Counted from the first letter of the stretch, positions 6,618 through 14,719 are shown. The stretch is 29,297 bases of DNA from an uncultured bacterium (GCA_905214735.1 CAJMNI010000033.1:1-29297), one strand, 5' to 3'. Program-made: numbers and translations. The notes: generated by a model not told the origin, from the letters alone.

Positions 6618-7313
6618 ATGATTGAAACGTATCTTAAAATATTGGCGGCTGTCGCTCCCGCTATTGTTCTTGCGATTGTGATGATCAGAAAAGACCGGAG
6701 GCCGGAACCGATCGGCTGGTTGTTGGCTGCCACCGGGCTTGGCGTCCTCGCCGGACCGGCGGTGCTCATCCTCGGGTATTTACTTTTGCCAGAAATTCCT
6801 ATGGATTCCCTGAGCGGAGCGTTCCTTTCATCATTCATAAACGCCGCTATCCCTGAAGAGACGCTGAAATTTCTCGCTCTTTGGCTGCTTGCAAAGATGT
6901 GCAAACACTTCGACGAAATGTTCGACGGCATCGTCTATGCCGTATGCATCGGCATGGGTTTTGCGGGGCTGGAGAATATTCTCTATCTGTTTGGCGCGGA
7001 GGATTGGGTGTCGGTGGGAGTGGCAAGAGCCCTGATGTCAGTGCCGATGCACTACTTCTTCGCGATAATCATGGGGACATTCTTCTCGCTCGGCTGGTTT
7101 GACAAAAAGAACCGCCGGGTATACATGACAGCCGCCTTATTGCTTCCGATAATAGTGCATGGCATATACGACACATTGTGTTTCTCAATAGGACTGGACG
7201 AAAGCATCAGTACCCTCATACTCACCCTCTTCCTTCTCGGCTTCGTTTACATCCGCAGGTACGTCAAATCGCTAACCGACTCAATGCTAAAACTCGACGA
7301 AATGCGAAAGTGA
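6618..7313 (+). CDS. PrsW-family intramembrane metalloprotease
   Basis: The 231-residue protein is strongly hydrophobic with about seven or eight membrane segments. It carries the PrsW/CAAX-related motifs in order: IPEETLKFLALW (the EE pair, near 79-90), GMGFAGLENILYLFG (near 112-126), PMHYFFAIIMG (near 142-152) and VHGIYD (near 178-183). These supply the Glu and His residues expected to hold the metal inside the membrane. PrsW in Bacillus cleaves an anti-sigma factor; no anti-sigma or sigma gene lies next to this one, so the target is unknown. Length is close to the family norm. It is transcribed alone, divergently from the Nudix regulator, and its start is fixed by the -7 box 20 bases upstream. 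Confidence 0.9.
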   Translation: MIETYLKILAAVAPAIVLAIVMIRKDRRPEPIGWLLAATGLGVLAGPAVLILGYLLLPEIPMDSLSGAFLSSFINAAIPEETLKFLALWLLAKMCKHFDEMFDGIVYAVCIGMGFAGLENILYLFGAEDWVSVGVARALMSVPMHYFFAIIMGTFFSLGWFDKKNRRVYMTAALLLPIIVHGIYDTLCFSIGLDESISTLILTLFLLGFVYIRRYVKSLTDSMLKLDEMRK

Positions 7314-7377
7314 TACATCCGAGATACTATTGTAACTACCAGGTATGATAGACTATCAGCCAAGTAGTCGTCGCTGC

Positions 7378-7489
7378 CAGCCCTGACGGGGCTGCATTTC
7401 GGTAACCGGGGGTTAGCGAGGATTGGCGCAGCCAATCCGAGTCAACCCCCGGACGAGCCTGATAATCAGCATAAACCCCAACGGGGTTT
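7378..7489. repeat. cluster of three hairpins, likely a dispersed intergenic element
   Basis: Three stems follow each other. CAGCCC-TGACG-GGGCTG is at 7378-7394. A long hairpin at 7406-7452 has an outer stem CCGGGGGTT/AACCCCCGG and an inner stem GGATTGGC-GCA-GCCAATCC at 7420-7438. AAACCCC-AAC-GGGGTTT is at 7473-7489. No open frame spans them convincingly. Bacteroidetes genomes often carry repeated GC-rich palindromic units of this kind; whether this one is repeated cannot be seen within the window. Confidence 0.65.
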
Positions 7490-7544
7490 TCCCCCCCGGC
7501 CGCTCGGGAGCGCTGATAAGGTTGTCCTGTAAAAAAATACGATT

Positions 7545-7599
7545 GCCCCGCGATTTTTTGTCAGACATGGCCGTATGGTCGAGGGCTGGACTTACGGAC
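7545..7599. repeat. junction element, copy B
   Basis: Bases 7545-7569 are identical to 3434-3458. Then come 20 bases missing from copy A (7570-7589), then ACTTACGGAC (7590-7599), as in copy A. The TGA at 7561-7563 (minus strand) inside it ends the decayed AlbA/HATPase-type gene, just as the equivalent TGA does in copy A. Confidence 0.85.
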
Positions 7600-8136
7600 C
7601 GGTCCGCAATGACGATAAGAAGCAGACCCCCTGCATGGTGGCTTATGAAGATCTTCCTGACAGTCAATATGCTTTTGGATAGCTGATGGAGAGATTCCTG
7701 CAACTTTAGAGAGCTGTGCTCGAGAGATTTCAGGATTCTGTCGCATAGCTTCCACAATCACTCTTCTCGTCTCCTCGCCTTGTTTCTGACCACCTTTTCT
7801 GACCACCTTTATCTGACCACCTTGGCCATTTTTTAATGATTGATAATCATGGTCTTATGAATTTTTCAGACCGTTTATCTGACCACACCTGATAGGGAGA
7901 TAATATATAAGGGTAGAGGCAAGAATATCGCTTTCAAAATGTACATCCTGACCTGTGAGATCCTTCCACCGCATTATTTTGTCAATGCCATATCCTGCGT
8001 TCTCGCCCTGACGGGCATAGGAACTAATTACAAAGGGATTGTCGCACAGAGTTGAAAGTACAAGACGTCTCTGATGATCGAGGGGGAGCTCAGCCGAAGA
8101 TGGTAAATCTGTCGTTTTTTTAAGCAAAAAACTCAC
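7561..8136 (-). pseudogene. decayed AlbA/HATPase_c_4-type ATP-binding protein with winged helix
   Basis: One continuous minus-strand frame from 8136 to 7561 is broken by a TAA at 7855-7857. The first part has CDNPFVISSYARQGENAGYG followed by IDKIMRW, then DVHFESDILASTLIYYLP. This is the end of the HATPase_c_4 region in Schlafen/AlbA-type ATP-binding proteins. After the stop the same frame continues with a Gly-Gly-Gln-Lys linker (NGQGGQIKVVRKGGQKQ) and a winged helix, MRQNPEISRAQLSKVAGISP followed by SAIQKHI. Beyond IQKHI the sequence no longer fits the family and ends in the repeated junction element. The N-terminal AlbA and ATPase parts are missing. Intact members run 400-600 residues. It is a truncated, nonsense-mutated remnant. 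The ATG at 7804-7806 could still start an 81-residue DNA-binding fragment. Confidence 0.7.
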
Positions 8137-8185
8137 AAAACATTTAAAAATTTTTACTATAGAATCGATTGTCGGGAAAAATCAT

Positions 8186-8194
8186 TAAATTTGC
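8186..8194 (+). promoter_or_regulatory. -7 promoter element of the structured RNA / mod leader
   Basis: TAAATTTGC matches TAnnTTTG; transcription would begin near 8201. No clear -33 TTTG is present. It is the only good -7 box seen between the pseudogene and mod. Confidence 0.55.
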
Positions 8195-8200
8195 ATAAAG

Positions 8201-8511
8201 ACTCGCGCCGAGCGTCTTTCAAGAGAGAAAGCGAGGCGGGAGGAAATTTAACTTAAAGGCGTTTACTCGCGCTTTATTCTTGTCCCATAAAGACGTGGCA
8301 GTTTTTTAAGACAGTCAAGAATATTGCAAAGTGGGCGCTCACGGGTATGCTTTTACCTATCCGGGCTCATTCTATGCCTTAACCGGCATGGAGTGGGTTT
8401 GGGGTATATTCATATCGGCGTGAGTATCTACGTTGTTATCTTACTGTCAAGGCTACAATGCCACGTCGCCTTTGGGAAAGATAGCAATAGTAAGATACCC
8501 ACGCTTTTTTT
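8201..8511 (+). ncRNA. candidate structured RNA or leader ahead of the type III R-M genes
   Basis: The stretch has no credible protein-coding gene but is rich in pairing. A middle arm has ATGCC (8374-8378)/GGCAT (8385-8389), extended by 8361-8373 with 8390-8402, many pairs being G-U, which favours RNA. A 3' arm nests 8418-8429 with 8493-8504 (12 positions, one mismatch), TTGTTATCTT (8433-8442) with AAGATAGCAA (8478-8487), and AAGGC (8449-8453) with GCCTT (8468-8472), then seven T at 8505-8511, as in an intrinsic terminator. The apical loop holds TGCCACGTC (8459-8467), an exact complement of GACGTGGCA (8292-8300), so a long-range pairing or pseudoknot is possible. The exact 5' end is uncertain. 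It may be a free small RNA or a leader controlling mod and res; the family is not recognised. Confidence 0.55.
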
Positions 8512-8583
8512 AATGAACCTGTCGCAGTCGGGTATTGGCGACAACAATGTGTGAGCGGCATATTAAAGTCGCTCTCGCTTGCC

Positions 8584-10362
8584 ATGAATGCGACTGACAA
8601 GGCTAAACTGATAGACCGCGTCAAAACCTTGGAAGGATTGACGGATGATGAACGCTCGGCACTTCTCGGACTTCTCAATGAGAACAAAACTTATGGCCTT
8701 GTTTGGGAAGATAAGCCGGAAGATGTGGTTGAACGTTTGCGTAACGAACTTCCGGTTCTGAGGGAGGTTAAGAGTCGTGGCATCATTTCCGACGATGCCG
8801 ATGCGTCTAACCATATACTTATCGAAGGAGATAATCTCGAAGCCCTTACCACACTTGCTTACACCCACGAAGGCAAGATAGATGTAATCTATATAGATCC
8901 ACCATACAATACCGGCAACAAAGATTTTATCTATAACGACAGCTATGTAGACTCCGAAGATAGCTACCGCCATTCCAAATGGCTGTCATTCATGTCAAAG
9001 CGCCTTCAAATTGCAAAAAAATTACTATCCGACCGCGGATTTATCTTTATGTCAATTGACGATAATGAATTAGCCAATTTACGGCTACTTTGTGATGAGA
9101 TTTTTGGTGTATACAATTTTGTCGCTGCTCCCGTAAGAAGACGTCGCAAATCACAGGCTAATTTGAGCAAAAATATATCGACCATACATGAATATGTCTT
9201 AATATACAGGAAATCTTCTGACTTTGAGCTTAATAAAATTGAGGCTAATATTGATCTTTCAGATTATAAGAACCCCGATAATGACCCTCGCGGACCTTAT
9301 AAGACAATGCCCTGCACAAACAAAGGCGGAAGCAAATATACAGTAACGACACCTACTGGGCGTATTATTTCAGAAGAATGGCGGTTTAAGGAGGAAACTT
9401 ATTATGCACTTCTTAATGATGACCGTCTTGTATTTCCACGAGGTGGTGCCGGGAAACCCCGTTATAAATTATTTCTTTCGGATAAGGAGGATAAGGGTGT
9501 AATAGCTAATAGTTGGTGGGCCGAGTTGGAATCAAATCAAGAGGGGGCCTCTATGTTAAAAGATATAATGGGAGGTAAAGATGTTTTTAATAACCCTAAA
9601 CCGGTCGGTTTATTAAAGTTTATCCTAGCTCTTGGTTCTCTTAAAAATTCCATAGTTCTTGACTTCTTTGCTGGCTCTGGCACTACTCTTCATGCTGTTA
9701 TGCAGCTGAATGCTGAGGATGGGGGACATCGTCAATGCATACTATGCACTAACAATGAGAATGGAATCTGCGAGAATGTGACTTACGAGCGCAACAAGCG
9801 GGTTATCCAGGGGTATACCAAACCGAATGGCGAGTTTGTCGAGGGGTTGCACGACAACAATCTGCGCTATTACCGCACTGCCTATGTAGGCCGACGGCGC
9901 ACTCCGCAGAATATGCGGCGCCTGATGCTGTTGGCCTCGGATATGCTCTGCATCAAAGAGGACTTATACAAGGAGATCGACGAATTTGCCGGTATGCCGA
10001 CGTTGGAAAACGGCTTCCGTTTCTTCGACGACGGCAAAAAGCAGATGCTTATCATATATAATGAAGAGGCTATTTACGAAATAGTTGAAGCAATAGAAAA
10101 GATAAACGTTGAGCGACCAATCATAACATATGTATTCTCACCTGCCAACGACCCCTGGCGTCTGGAATTCGAGTCGGTAAGCGAGAAAGTAGAGTTGACC
10201 GCTCTCCCTGCGGCAATCTATAATGCCTACAAGCGAGTGTTGCCGAAGCCTAAGGATCTGTTGCTCGCTCCGCCACCGGAATCGCAACCATCAAAAAAGG
10301 AAATACCCGATAATCTTTTTGACTTTGAAGAGGAGAAAGAGGAGAAAGGAGGCGATGAATGA
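8584..10362 (+). CDS. mod: type III restriction-modification system methyltransferase subunit (Mod)
   Basis: Mod recognises the target site and methylates adenine at N6 using S-adenosylmethionine; it is also needed for cutting by Res. From the ATG at 8584 the protein has 592 residues. Motif IV DPPYNTG is at about 105-111 and motif I FFAGSGTT at about 361-368, the beta-class order. The segment between them, roughly 9040-9650, is the target-recognition region and is clearly richer in A and T than the flanks, suggesting domain exchange. The C-terminal 200 residues are typical of Mod. A GTG at 8551 would add 11 residues, but MNATDKAKLIDRVKTLEGLT looks like a natural N-terminus for Mod. The GTG also overlaps the stop of a 13-codon frame (8513-8554) of unknown meaning. 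The stop overlaps the start of res by four bases, so translation is coupled. Confidence 0.93.
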   Translation: MNATDKAKLIDRVKTLEGLTDDERSALLGLLNENKTYGLVWEDKPEDVVERLRNELPVLREVKSRGIISDDADASNHILIEGDNLEALTTLAYTHEGKIDVIYIDPPYNTGNKDFIYNDSYVDSEDSYRHSKWLSFMSKRLQIAKKLLSDRGFIFMSIDDNELANLRLLCDEIFGVYNFVAAPVRRRRKSQANLSKNISTIHEYVLIYRKSSDFELNKIEANIDLSDYKNPDNDPRGPYKTMPCTNKGGSKYTVTTPTGRIISEEWRFKEETYYALLNDDRLVFPRGGAGKPRYKLFLSDKEDKGVIANSWWAELESNQEGASMLKDIMGGKDVFNNPKPVGLLKFILALGSLKNSIVLDFFAGSGTTLHAVMQLNAEDGGHRQCILCTNNENGICENVTYERNKRVIQGYTKPNGEFVEGLHDNNLRYYRTAYVGRRRTPQNMRRLMLLASDMLCIKEDLYKEIDEFAGMPTLENGFRFFDDGKKQMLIIYNEEAIYEIVEAIEKINVERPIITYVFSPANDPWRLEFESVSEKVELTALPAAIYNAYKRVLPKPKDLLLAPPPESQPSKKEIPDNLFDFEEEKEEKGGDE

Positions 10363-12734
10363 AAGATTTTCTTTATCAGCAGAATGCCATCGAGCAACTG
10401 ACCGACAAGGTTGTCGGGTTGCTCAACGAGGACGGCTCTCGGCGCAAAGTAATTTTCAAAGCGCCTACGGGATCGGGCAAGACCGTGATGGCTTGCCAGG
10501 CTCTTGCAAATATCGTTGACCGTCTGAAATCCGACGGTACAAACCGATATGAGGAGGTGGCCTTTATCTGGTTCGCGCCGCGCAAGCTCCACTTGCAGAG
10601 CTATCACAAACTGAAAGGGGCATTTGCCGGCGGGCGTGAATTGCGCCCCGTAATGTTCGACGACCTCGAACAGAGCGAGGGAATCCGGCCCGGCGAAATA
10701 CTTTTCGTAAACTGGGAGAGCGTAAACAAGGAGAAAAACGTGATGGTTCGCGACAGCGAGGCAGCCGCTTCTCTTTACGAGATATGCCGGCGCACGCGCG
10801 AACAGTCGGGATTGCCCATTGTGGCCATAATCGACGAGGAGCACATGTTCTGGTCGAAGACGGCTGATAAATCAGGCGCAGTTCTCGACCGGATAAATCC
10901 GGCTGTAGAAATCCGGATCTCAGCGACGCCGAAGACCGTTCGCTTCGACGAGCAAGTGCGCGTCAGCCGAAAGGATGTTATCGAAGCGGGGATGATCAAG
11001 CGCGAAGTGGTGCTTAATCCCGAGATAGACAGCGGCATCACGGATGAAACTACGCTCAACAACCACCTGATGAAAACCGCGCTGAAGAAGCGCGAACAGC
11101 TGGCAGAAGCCTACCGGGCATTGGGCGTCGACATCAATCCGCTGCTGCTGATTCAGTTGCCAAACGACCAAAAGGAAACGATGACAGCCGAGGATAATGC
11201 CATAGCCGACTTCGTGAAGCAGTATCTCGAAGTCATGAACGACATTACCGTAGACAACGGCCGGCTTGCTATCTGGCTCGCCGGGGAGAAACGCAACCTC
11301 GAGGGGCTGGAAAATCCCGACAATATGGCGCAGGTGCTTCTGTTCAAGGAGGCAATCGCCCTCGGCTGGGATTGTCCCCGGGCGGCGGTGCTGCTTATAT
11401 TCCGCAAGCTCCGGAGCGACGAATTCACCATCCAGACGGTAGGCCGCATCCTCCGGATGCCGGAGCAGCATCACTACACCGACGAGCGCCTCAATATCGG
11501 CTATGTCTATACCGACATCGCCAAAGATAAAATCGAGATAGTCACCGCCGACGCCGATTATATCAAGAAAAATGCAATAGTCGCGTGTCGCCGGCCTCAG
11601 CTGGTGAACGTCGGGCTGAAATCGGTCTATGTAGACCGGCCCAACGACACGCGCAACTACTTCGGACCCGATTTCCGCAAGGTGCTCTATCAGGCATGCG
11701 AAGAGTTCTGGAGCATTTCGGAGATGCAGACAGGGCTTTTCTCGCTTGCCGAACTTGCGGCCATGCGTGGCGAAGAGTATCAGCCGCAACCGCTCCCCGA
11801 AAGCGGAGACCGGCAGATAGACGAGAACCGCCTGCGCGTGGCCAATACCCTGCGACTCGATGTGCCTACGGTCAACATTCCTATTCCTAAAGATGTGCAC
11901 TTCCAGAACGAAGAGCAGGTTATAAAAGTGACCGACAGCGTTAAATTCGCCCGCACGGCGAGCGAAATCGACCGCGTATTCATAAGCGAGATTGCCAAAT
12001 ATGTCGCCGGGTTCGAGAGCAAGAACAATCCTGTCGACAAGCTTGCCGGTTATCTGATCGAAATGCTGGCAGACTATTTCGGCATCTTCGACACCGACGC
12101 AAAGAAAGTTTTCCTCTATCATGAAAACAGGCCGAAATTCGACCGTCTGCTTCACATTGCTCTCGACAAATACGACAAAATCCGCGAATTCAAGAAGAGG
12201 AAAGCTGCGGCCCGCTCGATGAAGGAATTCGAATGGAGCGTTCCTGAAGAACGGTTCTATGACGAAGAAACGCATCATCTCGCCCCGGGTGAAAACCACG
12301 CCATGCTTCCCTTCGCGGAGCTTAATGACGCTTCAGCACCTGAAAAGGAGTTTGTAAAGCTGCTTGAAGAGAATTCGGAATATATCGACTGGTGGTATAA
12401 GAACGGCGACAAAGGGCGGCAGCATTATGCCGTGGAATATGCCGATGAAGCCGGAGTCAAACGTCCCTTTTATGTGGATTTTGTGATCCGGCTGAAAAAC
12501 GGCAAAATCATGCTGTTCGACACCAAGTCGGCAGGTAGCGAGCCGCTTACCGCCCATTTGAAGCACAATGCGCTCAACGCCTATATCGTGGCGGAAAATG
12601 CAGCGGGCAAAGATCTCGTCGGCGGCGTGATTGTCAAAGAGGGGATGAACTGGGTGTGGTCGCGCTATACCATCGAAGACACCATCAACCATGACGGGTG
12701 GGCGCGTCTCGATTTCAAACAGGAAAACTTATAG
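10359..12734 (+). CDS. res: type III restriction enzyme helicase/nuclease subunit (Res)
   Basis: Res is an ATP-driven superfamily 2 motor with a nuclease domain; with Mod it cuts foreign DNA lacking the methyl mark. The 791 residues show Walker A APTGSGKT at 35-42, motif II DEEH near 158-161, motif III SATPK near 187-191 and motif VI QTVGRILRMPE near 359-369. The C-terminal nuclease core is FYVDFVIRLKNGKIMLFDTK near 704-723, a D...D-x-K arrangement of the PD-(D/E)XK fold. The fragment GWDCPRAAVLLIF before motif VI is typical of Res. All key residues are intact and the length is somewhat below the 850-1000 residues of many Res proteins. Its ATG overlaps the stop of mod in an ATGA. Codon use is GC-rich and even, unlike the central part of mod. 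Confidence 0.94.
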   Translation: MKDFLYQQNAIEQLTDKVVGLLNEDGSRRKVIFKAPTGSGKTVMACQALANIVDRLKSDGTNRYEEVAFIWFAPRKLHLQSYHKLKGAFAGGRELRPVMFDDLEQSEGIRPGEILFVNWESVNKEKNVMVRDSEAAASLYEICRRTREQSGLPIVAIIDEEHMFWSKTADKSGAVLDRINPAVEIRISATPKTVRFDEQVRVSRKDVIEAGMIKREVVLNPEIDSGITDETTLNNHLMKTALKKREQLAEAYRALGVDINPLLLIQLPNDQKETMTAEDNAIADFVKQYLEVMNDITVDNGRLAIWLAGEKRNLEGLENPDNMAQVLLFKEAIALGWDCPRAAVLLIFRKLRSDEFTIQTVGRILRMPEQHHYTDERLNIGYVYTDIAKDKIEIVTADADYIKKNAIVACRRPQLVNVGLKSVYVDRPNDTRNYFGPDFRKVLYQACEEFWSISEMQTGLFSLAELAAMRGEEYQPQPLPESGDRQIDENRLRVANTLRLDVPTVNIPIPKDVHFQNEEQVIKVTDSVKFARTASEIDRVFISEIAKYVAGFESKNNPVDKLAGYLIEMLADYFGIFDTDAKKVFLYHENRPKFDRLLHIALDKYDKIREFKKRKAAARSMKEFEWSVPEERFYDEETHHLAPGENHAMLPFAELNDASAPEKEFVKLLEENSEYIDWWYKNGDKGRQHYAVEYADEAGVKRPFYVDFVIRLKNGKIMLFDTKSAGSEPLTAHLKHNALNAYIVAENAAGKDLVGGVIVKEGMNWVWSRYTIEDTINHDGWARLDFKQENL

Positions 12735-12850
12735 CTTATGGCTTTCGCGCTCGGCATGGGAAGCAAATATAAGAAAATTAACGTTACCCATCTTATATAG
12801 GTTATTAAAGGGAAATAAAGCACTATCTAATTAGCAGATGAACTGAAGGT

Positions 12851-12882
12851 TTTGCTATCTCAAAAAAATATGTTAACTTTAC
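12851..12882 (+). promoter_or_regulatory. promoter of the M48 peptidase operon
   Basis: TTTG (12851-12854), a 19-base spacer and TAACTTTAC (12874-12882) match the Bacteroidetes promoter pattern apart from the last base of TTTG in the -7 box. The ATG follows at 12924. The rest of the gap after res (12735-12850) shows no gene or clear terminator. Confidence 0.65.
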
Positions 12883-12923
12883 ATGCAGGTCCCGACTGGG
12901 GATCTGTCTAAACCTTATGCTTC

Positions 12924-13802
12924 ATGAAACCTTCCGATTTCATTCATCCTGAAGATGCGGCCGCTTTGCGTCAGCTGGAATCAATCCCCGGTTTTCCGAC
13001 TCTCGTCAAGAAGTTCTATGCCCTCGGCTACGAGCGCCTGTTCTATGGCACCAATATGGCCAAGTGCATCCGCCTTTCCGAGTCGCAACTTCCCGAGCTT
13101 TATAATCACCTGCCGCCGATTTGCCGCAAACTCGGTATTGACGAACCGGAGTTCTACCTCGAGATGAATCCGATGCCCAACGCCTATACGTTTGGCGACA
13201 CCAAGATTTTCATCACCGTCACCTCCGGTCTCGTCGAGATGCTCAACGACGACGAACTTGACGCCGTGATCGGTCACGAGTGCGGCCATATCCTTTGCCG
13301 CCACGTGCTTTATCACAACATGGCCGACATGCTCATCAACAATGCCGATGCCTTCGGTTTGCTCGGGATGCTGACACTGCCCATAAAGTACGCCCTCCTT
13401 TACTGGAAAAGGAAAAGCGAACTCTCGTGCGACCGTGCCGGAGCTATAGTCACGTCCCCGGAAACCGTTTCGCGCGTAATGGTCAGACTGGCCGGCGGTC
13501 CGAAAGATATCACCTCAGGCGTCAACATCGAAGAATGGGCCAGACAGGCCGACCTATACGACGCCATCTGCAAAGACGGAATGTGGAACAAGGCCCTTCA
13601 GATCTATGCCGTCATGGGAATCGACCATCCCTTTGCCGCAGTCCGGGTGCGCGAGATTCTCAAATGGGAGAAATCGCAGGAATATATCAATATCAGGGCA
13701 AATCTTGATGATGATAACGGGGAGGGAGGCTGCCCCAACTGCCACCGCCCGGTCGACGATTCGTGGACCTTCTGCAGATATTGCGGCGCAAAACTGAAAT
13801 AA
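12924..13802 (+). CDS. M48-family metallopeptidase with C-terminal zinc ribbon
   Basis: The 292-residue protein has the zinc-metallopeptidase signature VIGHECGHILCRHVL at about 115-129; the third ligand is probably the Glu of RKSELSCDRAGAIV (about 168-181), the usual downstream E of M48 proteins. A hydrophobic stretch (GLLGMLTLPIKYALLYW) lies between. The last 25 residues form a treble-clef zinc ribbon, CPNC-x14-CRYC. Unlike HtpX it has no clear N-terminal membrane helices, so it is probably cytoplasmic or peripherally bound; this is inferred. It heads a three-gene run with a small protein and a second zinc-ribbon protein. The similar ribbon in the first and third proteins (CPNC/CRYC and CTNC/CSNC) hints at a shared partner. 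The start is placed by the promoter 42 bases upstream. Confidence 0.88.
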   Translation: MKPSDFIHPEDAAALRQLESIPGFPTLVKKFYALGYERLFYGTNMAKCIRLSESQLPELYNHLPPICRKLGIDEPEFYLEMNPMPNAYTFGDTKIFITVTSGLVEMLNDDELDAVIGHECGHILCRHVLYHNMADMLINNADAFGLLGMLTLPIKYALLYWKRKSELSCDRAGAIVTSPETVSRVMVRLAGGPKDITSGVNIEEWARQADLYDAICKDGMWNKALQIYAVMGIDHPFAAVRVREILKWEKSQEYINIRANLDDDNGEGGCPNCHRPVDDSWTFCRYCGAKLK

Positions 13803-13828
13803 GATTTACTACAAACAATAAGCAGAAT

Positions 13829-14092
13829 ATGAACACTCTATTCGACAGCAACGGGATGCTTGACCTCGGCGAACTTGTAGCCAACAATCCCGCCTATAAG
13901 TCAATCATGGCCGACGGCATAGTGACCGATGAAGAACTTAAAGCGCAAGCGGAGGCCGCGGTCAAATCGCTTCGCCGGCTGCAGGAAATCTGCAACGAAG
14001 AGCAGCAGTCGGCGATAGCCGACGCAATCTCCGACATGGCGGTGCTTTTCGCCGTATATCACAATTACGAACTTCAGGATATCAGGAGATAA
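13829..14092 (+). CDS. small acidic protein between two zinc-ribbon proteins
   Basis: An 87-residue, mostly helical acidic protein starting MNTLFDSNGMLDLGELVANN and containing MADGIVTDEELKAQAEAAVKS. The D-G-x-V-T-D-E-E-L pattern resembles an EF-hand or TerB-like helix start, but a full calcium loop is not present. The chosen ATG at 13829 lies 26 bases after the M48 stop. An in-frame ATG at 13763 would overlap the zinc-ribbon end of the M48 gene and gives an unlikely basic N-terminus. The gene ends two bases before the next start, so the three genes are coupled. No function is recognised. Confidence 0.82.
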   Translation: MNTLFDSNGMLDLGELVANNPAYKSIMADGIVTDEELKAQAEAAVKSLRRLQEICNEEQQSAIADAISDMAVLFAVYHNYELQDIRR

Positions 14093-14094
14093 TC

Positions 14095-14637
14095 ATGGGC
14101 GCATTCAACACAAAAACGATACTCAACGGCAATCCGTCGCTGATTCCGGCAATTGCCGACCGCATCTGTCAGACTTTTGCAGCCGAAGGTTATGAAATCA
14201 ACCGCGACAACCTTATCAGCGGAGGCGCTGACATATCAGTGACAAAAGGGGGAGTCTTCAAAGCCATCGTAGGCATGAAGACCGCGCTGAAGATCACGCT
14301 TATTCCGAAGAGCAACGCAATTTCGTTTGAAGCGGGCGTCGGCATCTTCGGACAGCAGGCGTTGCCCACAGTCATCTCGATGCTTTTCTTCTGGCCGGTG
14401 CTCCTCACGCAGATCTGGGGACTCATCCAGCAATCGAACCTCGATGACAAGGCGCTTGCCGCCGCTCAGGCCGTGATCAACGAAAACAGCGGATACGGAT
14501 ACGGCTACGCCGGAGGCCCGACACCGCCGCCTTTCCCCGGCGCGGCAGGCGCAGCAGGAAAGTTCTGCACCAACTGCGGGGCACGACTCCCGGAGAATGC
14601 CCGGTTCTGCTCCAACTGCGGAAGTCAGTTGAACTGA
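14095..14637 (+). CDS. membrane-associated zinc-ribbon protein
   Basis: The 180-residue protein has an N-terminal alpha/beta region of about 90 residues, one or two hydrophobic segments (TVISMLFFWPVLLTQIWGLI, about 100-119), a flexible Gly/Tyr/Pro-rich linker (GYGYGYAGGPTPPPFPG) and a C-terminal zinc ribbon FCTNCGARLPENARFCSNCG. The two CxxC pairs should hold one zinc. The N-terminal part resembles small DUF-type domains but cannot be named. It is the last gene of the M48 unit and starts two bases after the small protein. A bait-like role of the ribbon for the M48 peptidase is a possibility only. Confidence 0.85.
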   Translation: MGAFNTKTILNGNPSLIPAIADRICQTFAAEGYEINRDNLISGGADISVTKGGVFKAIVGMKTALKITLIPKSNAISFEAGVGIFGQQALPTVISMLFFWPVLLTQIWGLIQQSNLDDKALAAAQAVINENSGYGYGYAGGPTPPPFPGAAGAAGKFCTNCGARLPENARFCSNCGSQLN

Positions 14638-14670
14638 CCGGCTAAAGCGAGACATGGCTGTCTGAAGAAA

Positions 14671-14719
14671 AGGCTGTGTCGGAAGAACGCGGTTATCGCG
14701 TTTCATCCCGATACAGCCT
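14671..14719 (-). terminator. terminator between convergent genes
   Basis: AGGCTGTGTCGG (14671-14682) pairs with CCGATACAGCCT (14708-14719), one pair being G-U. An inner stem AACGCG/CGCGTT is at 14686-14702. On the minus strand the hairpin is followed by TTTCTTC, so it best serves the lipoprotein gene ending at 14770, but it can also stop the forward zinc-ribbon operon. Confidence 0.75.

Noticed and set aside
8564..8574. TAAAGTCGCTC also found at 29282-29292
   Set aside because: Eleven-base matches are expected many times by chance in a window of this size and the flanks do not align well.
10920..12299. A 459-codon reverse frame inside res
   Set aside because: It lies wholly opposite res, which has all its motifs; the antisense protein shows no recognisable family and no promoter or spacing of its own.
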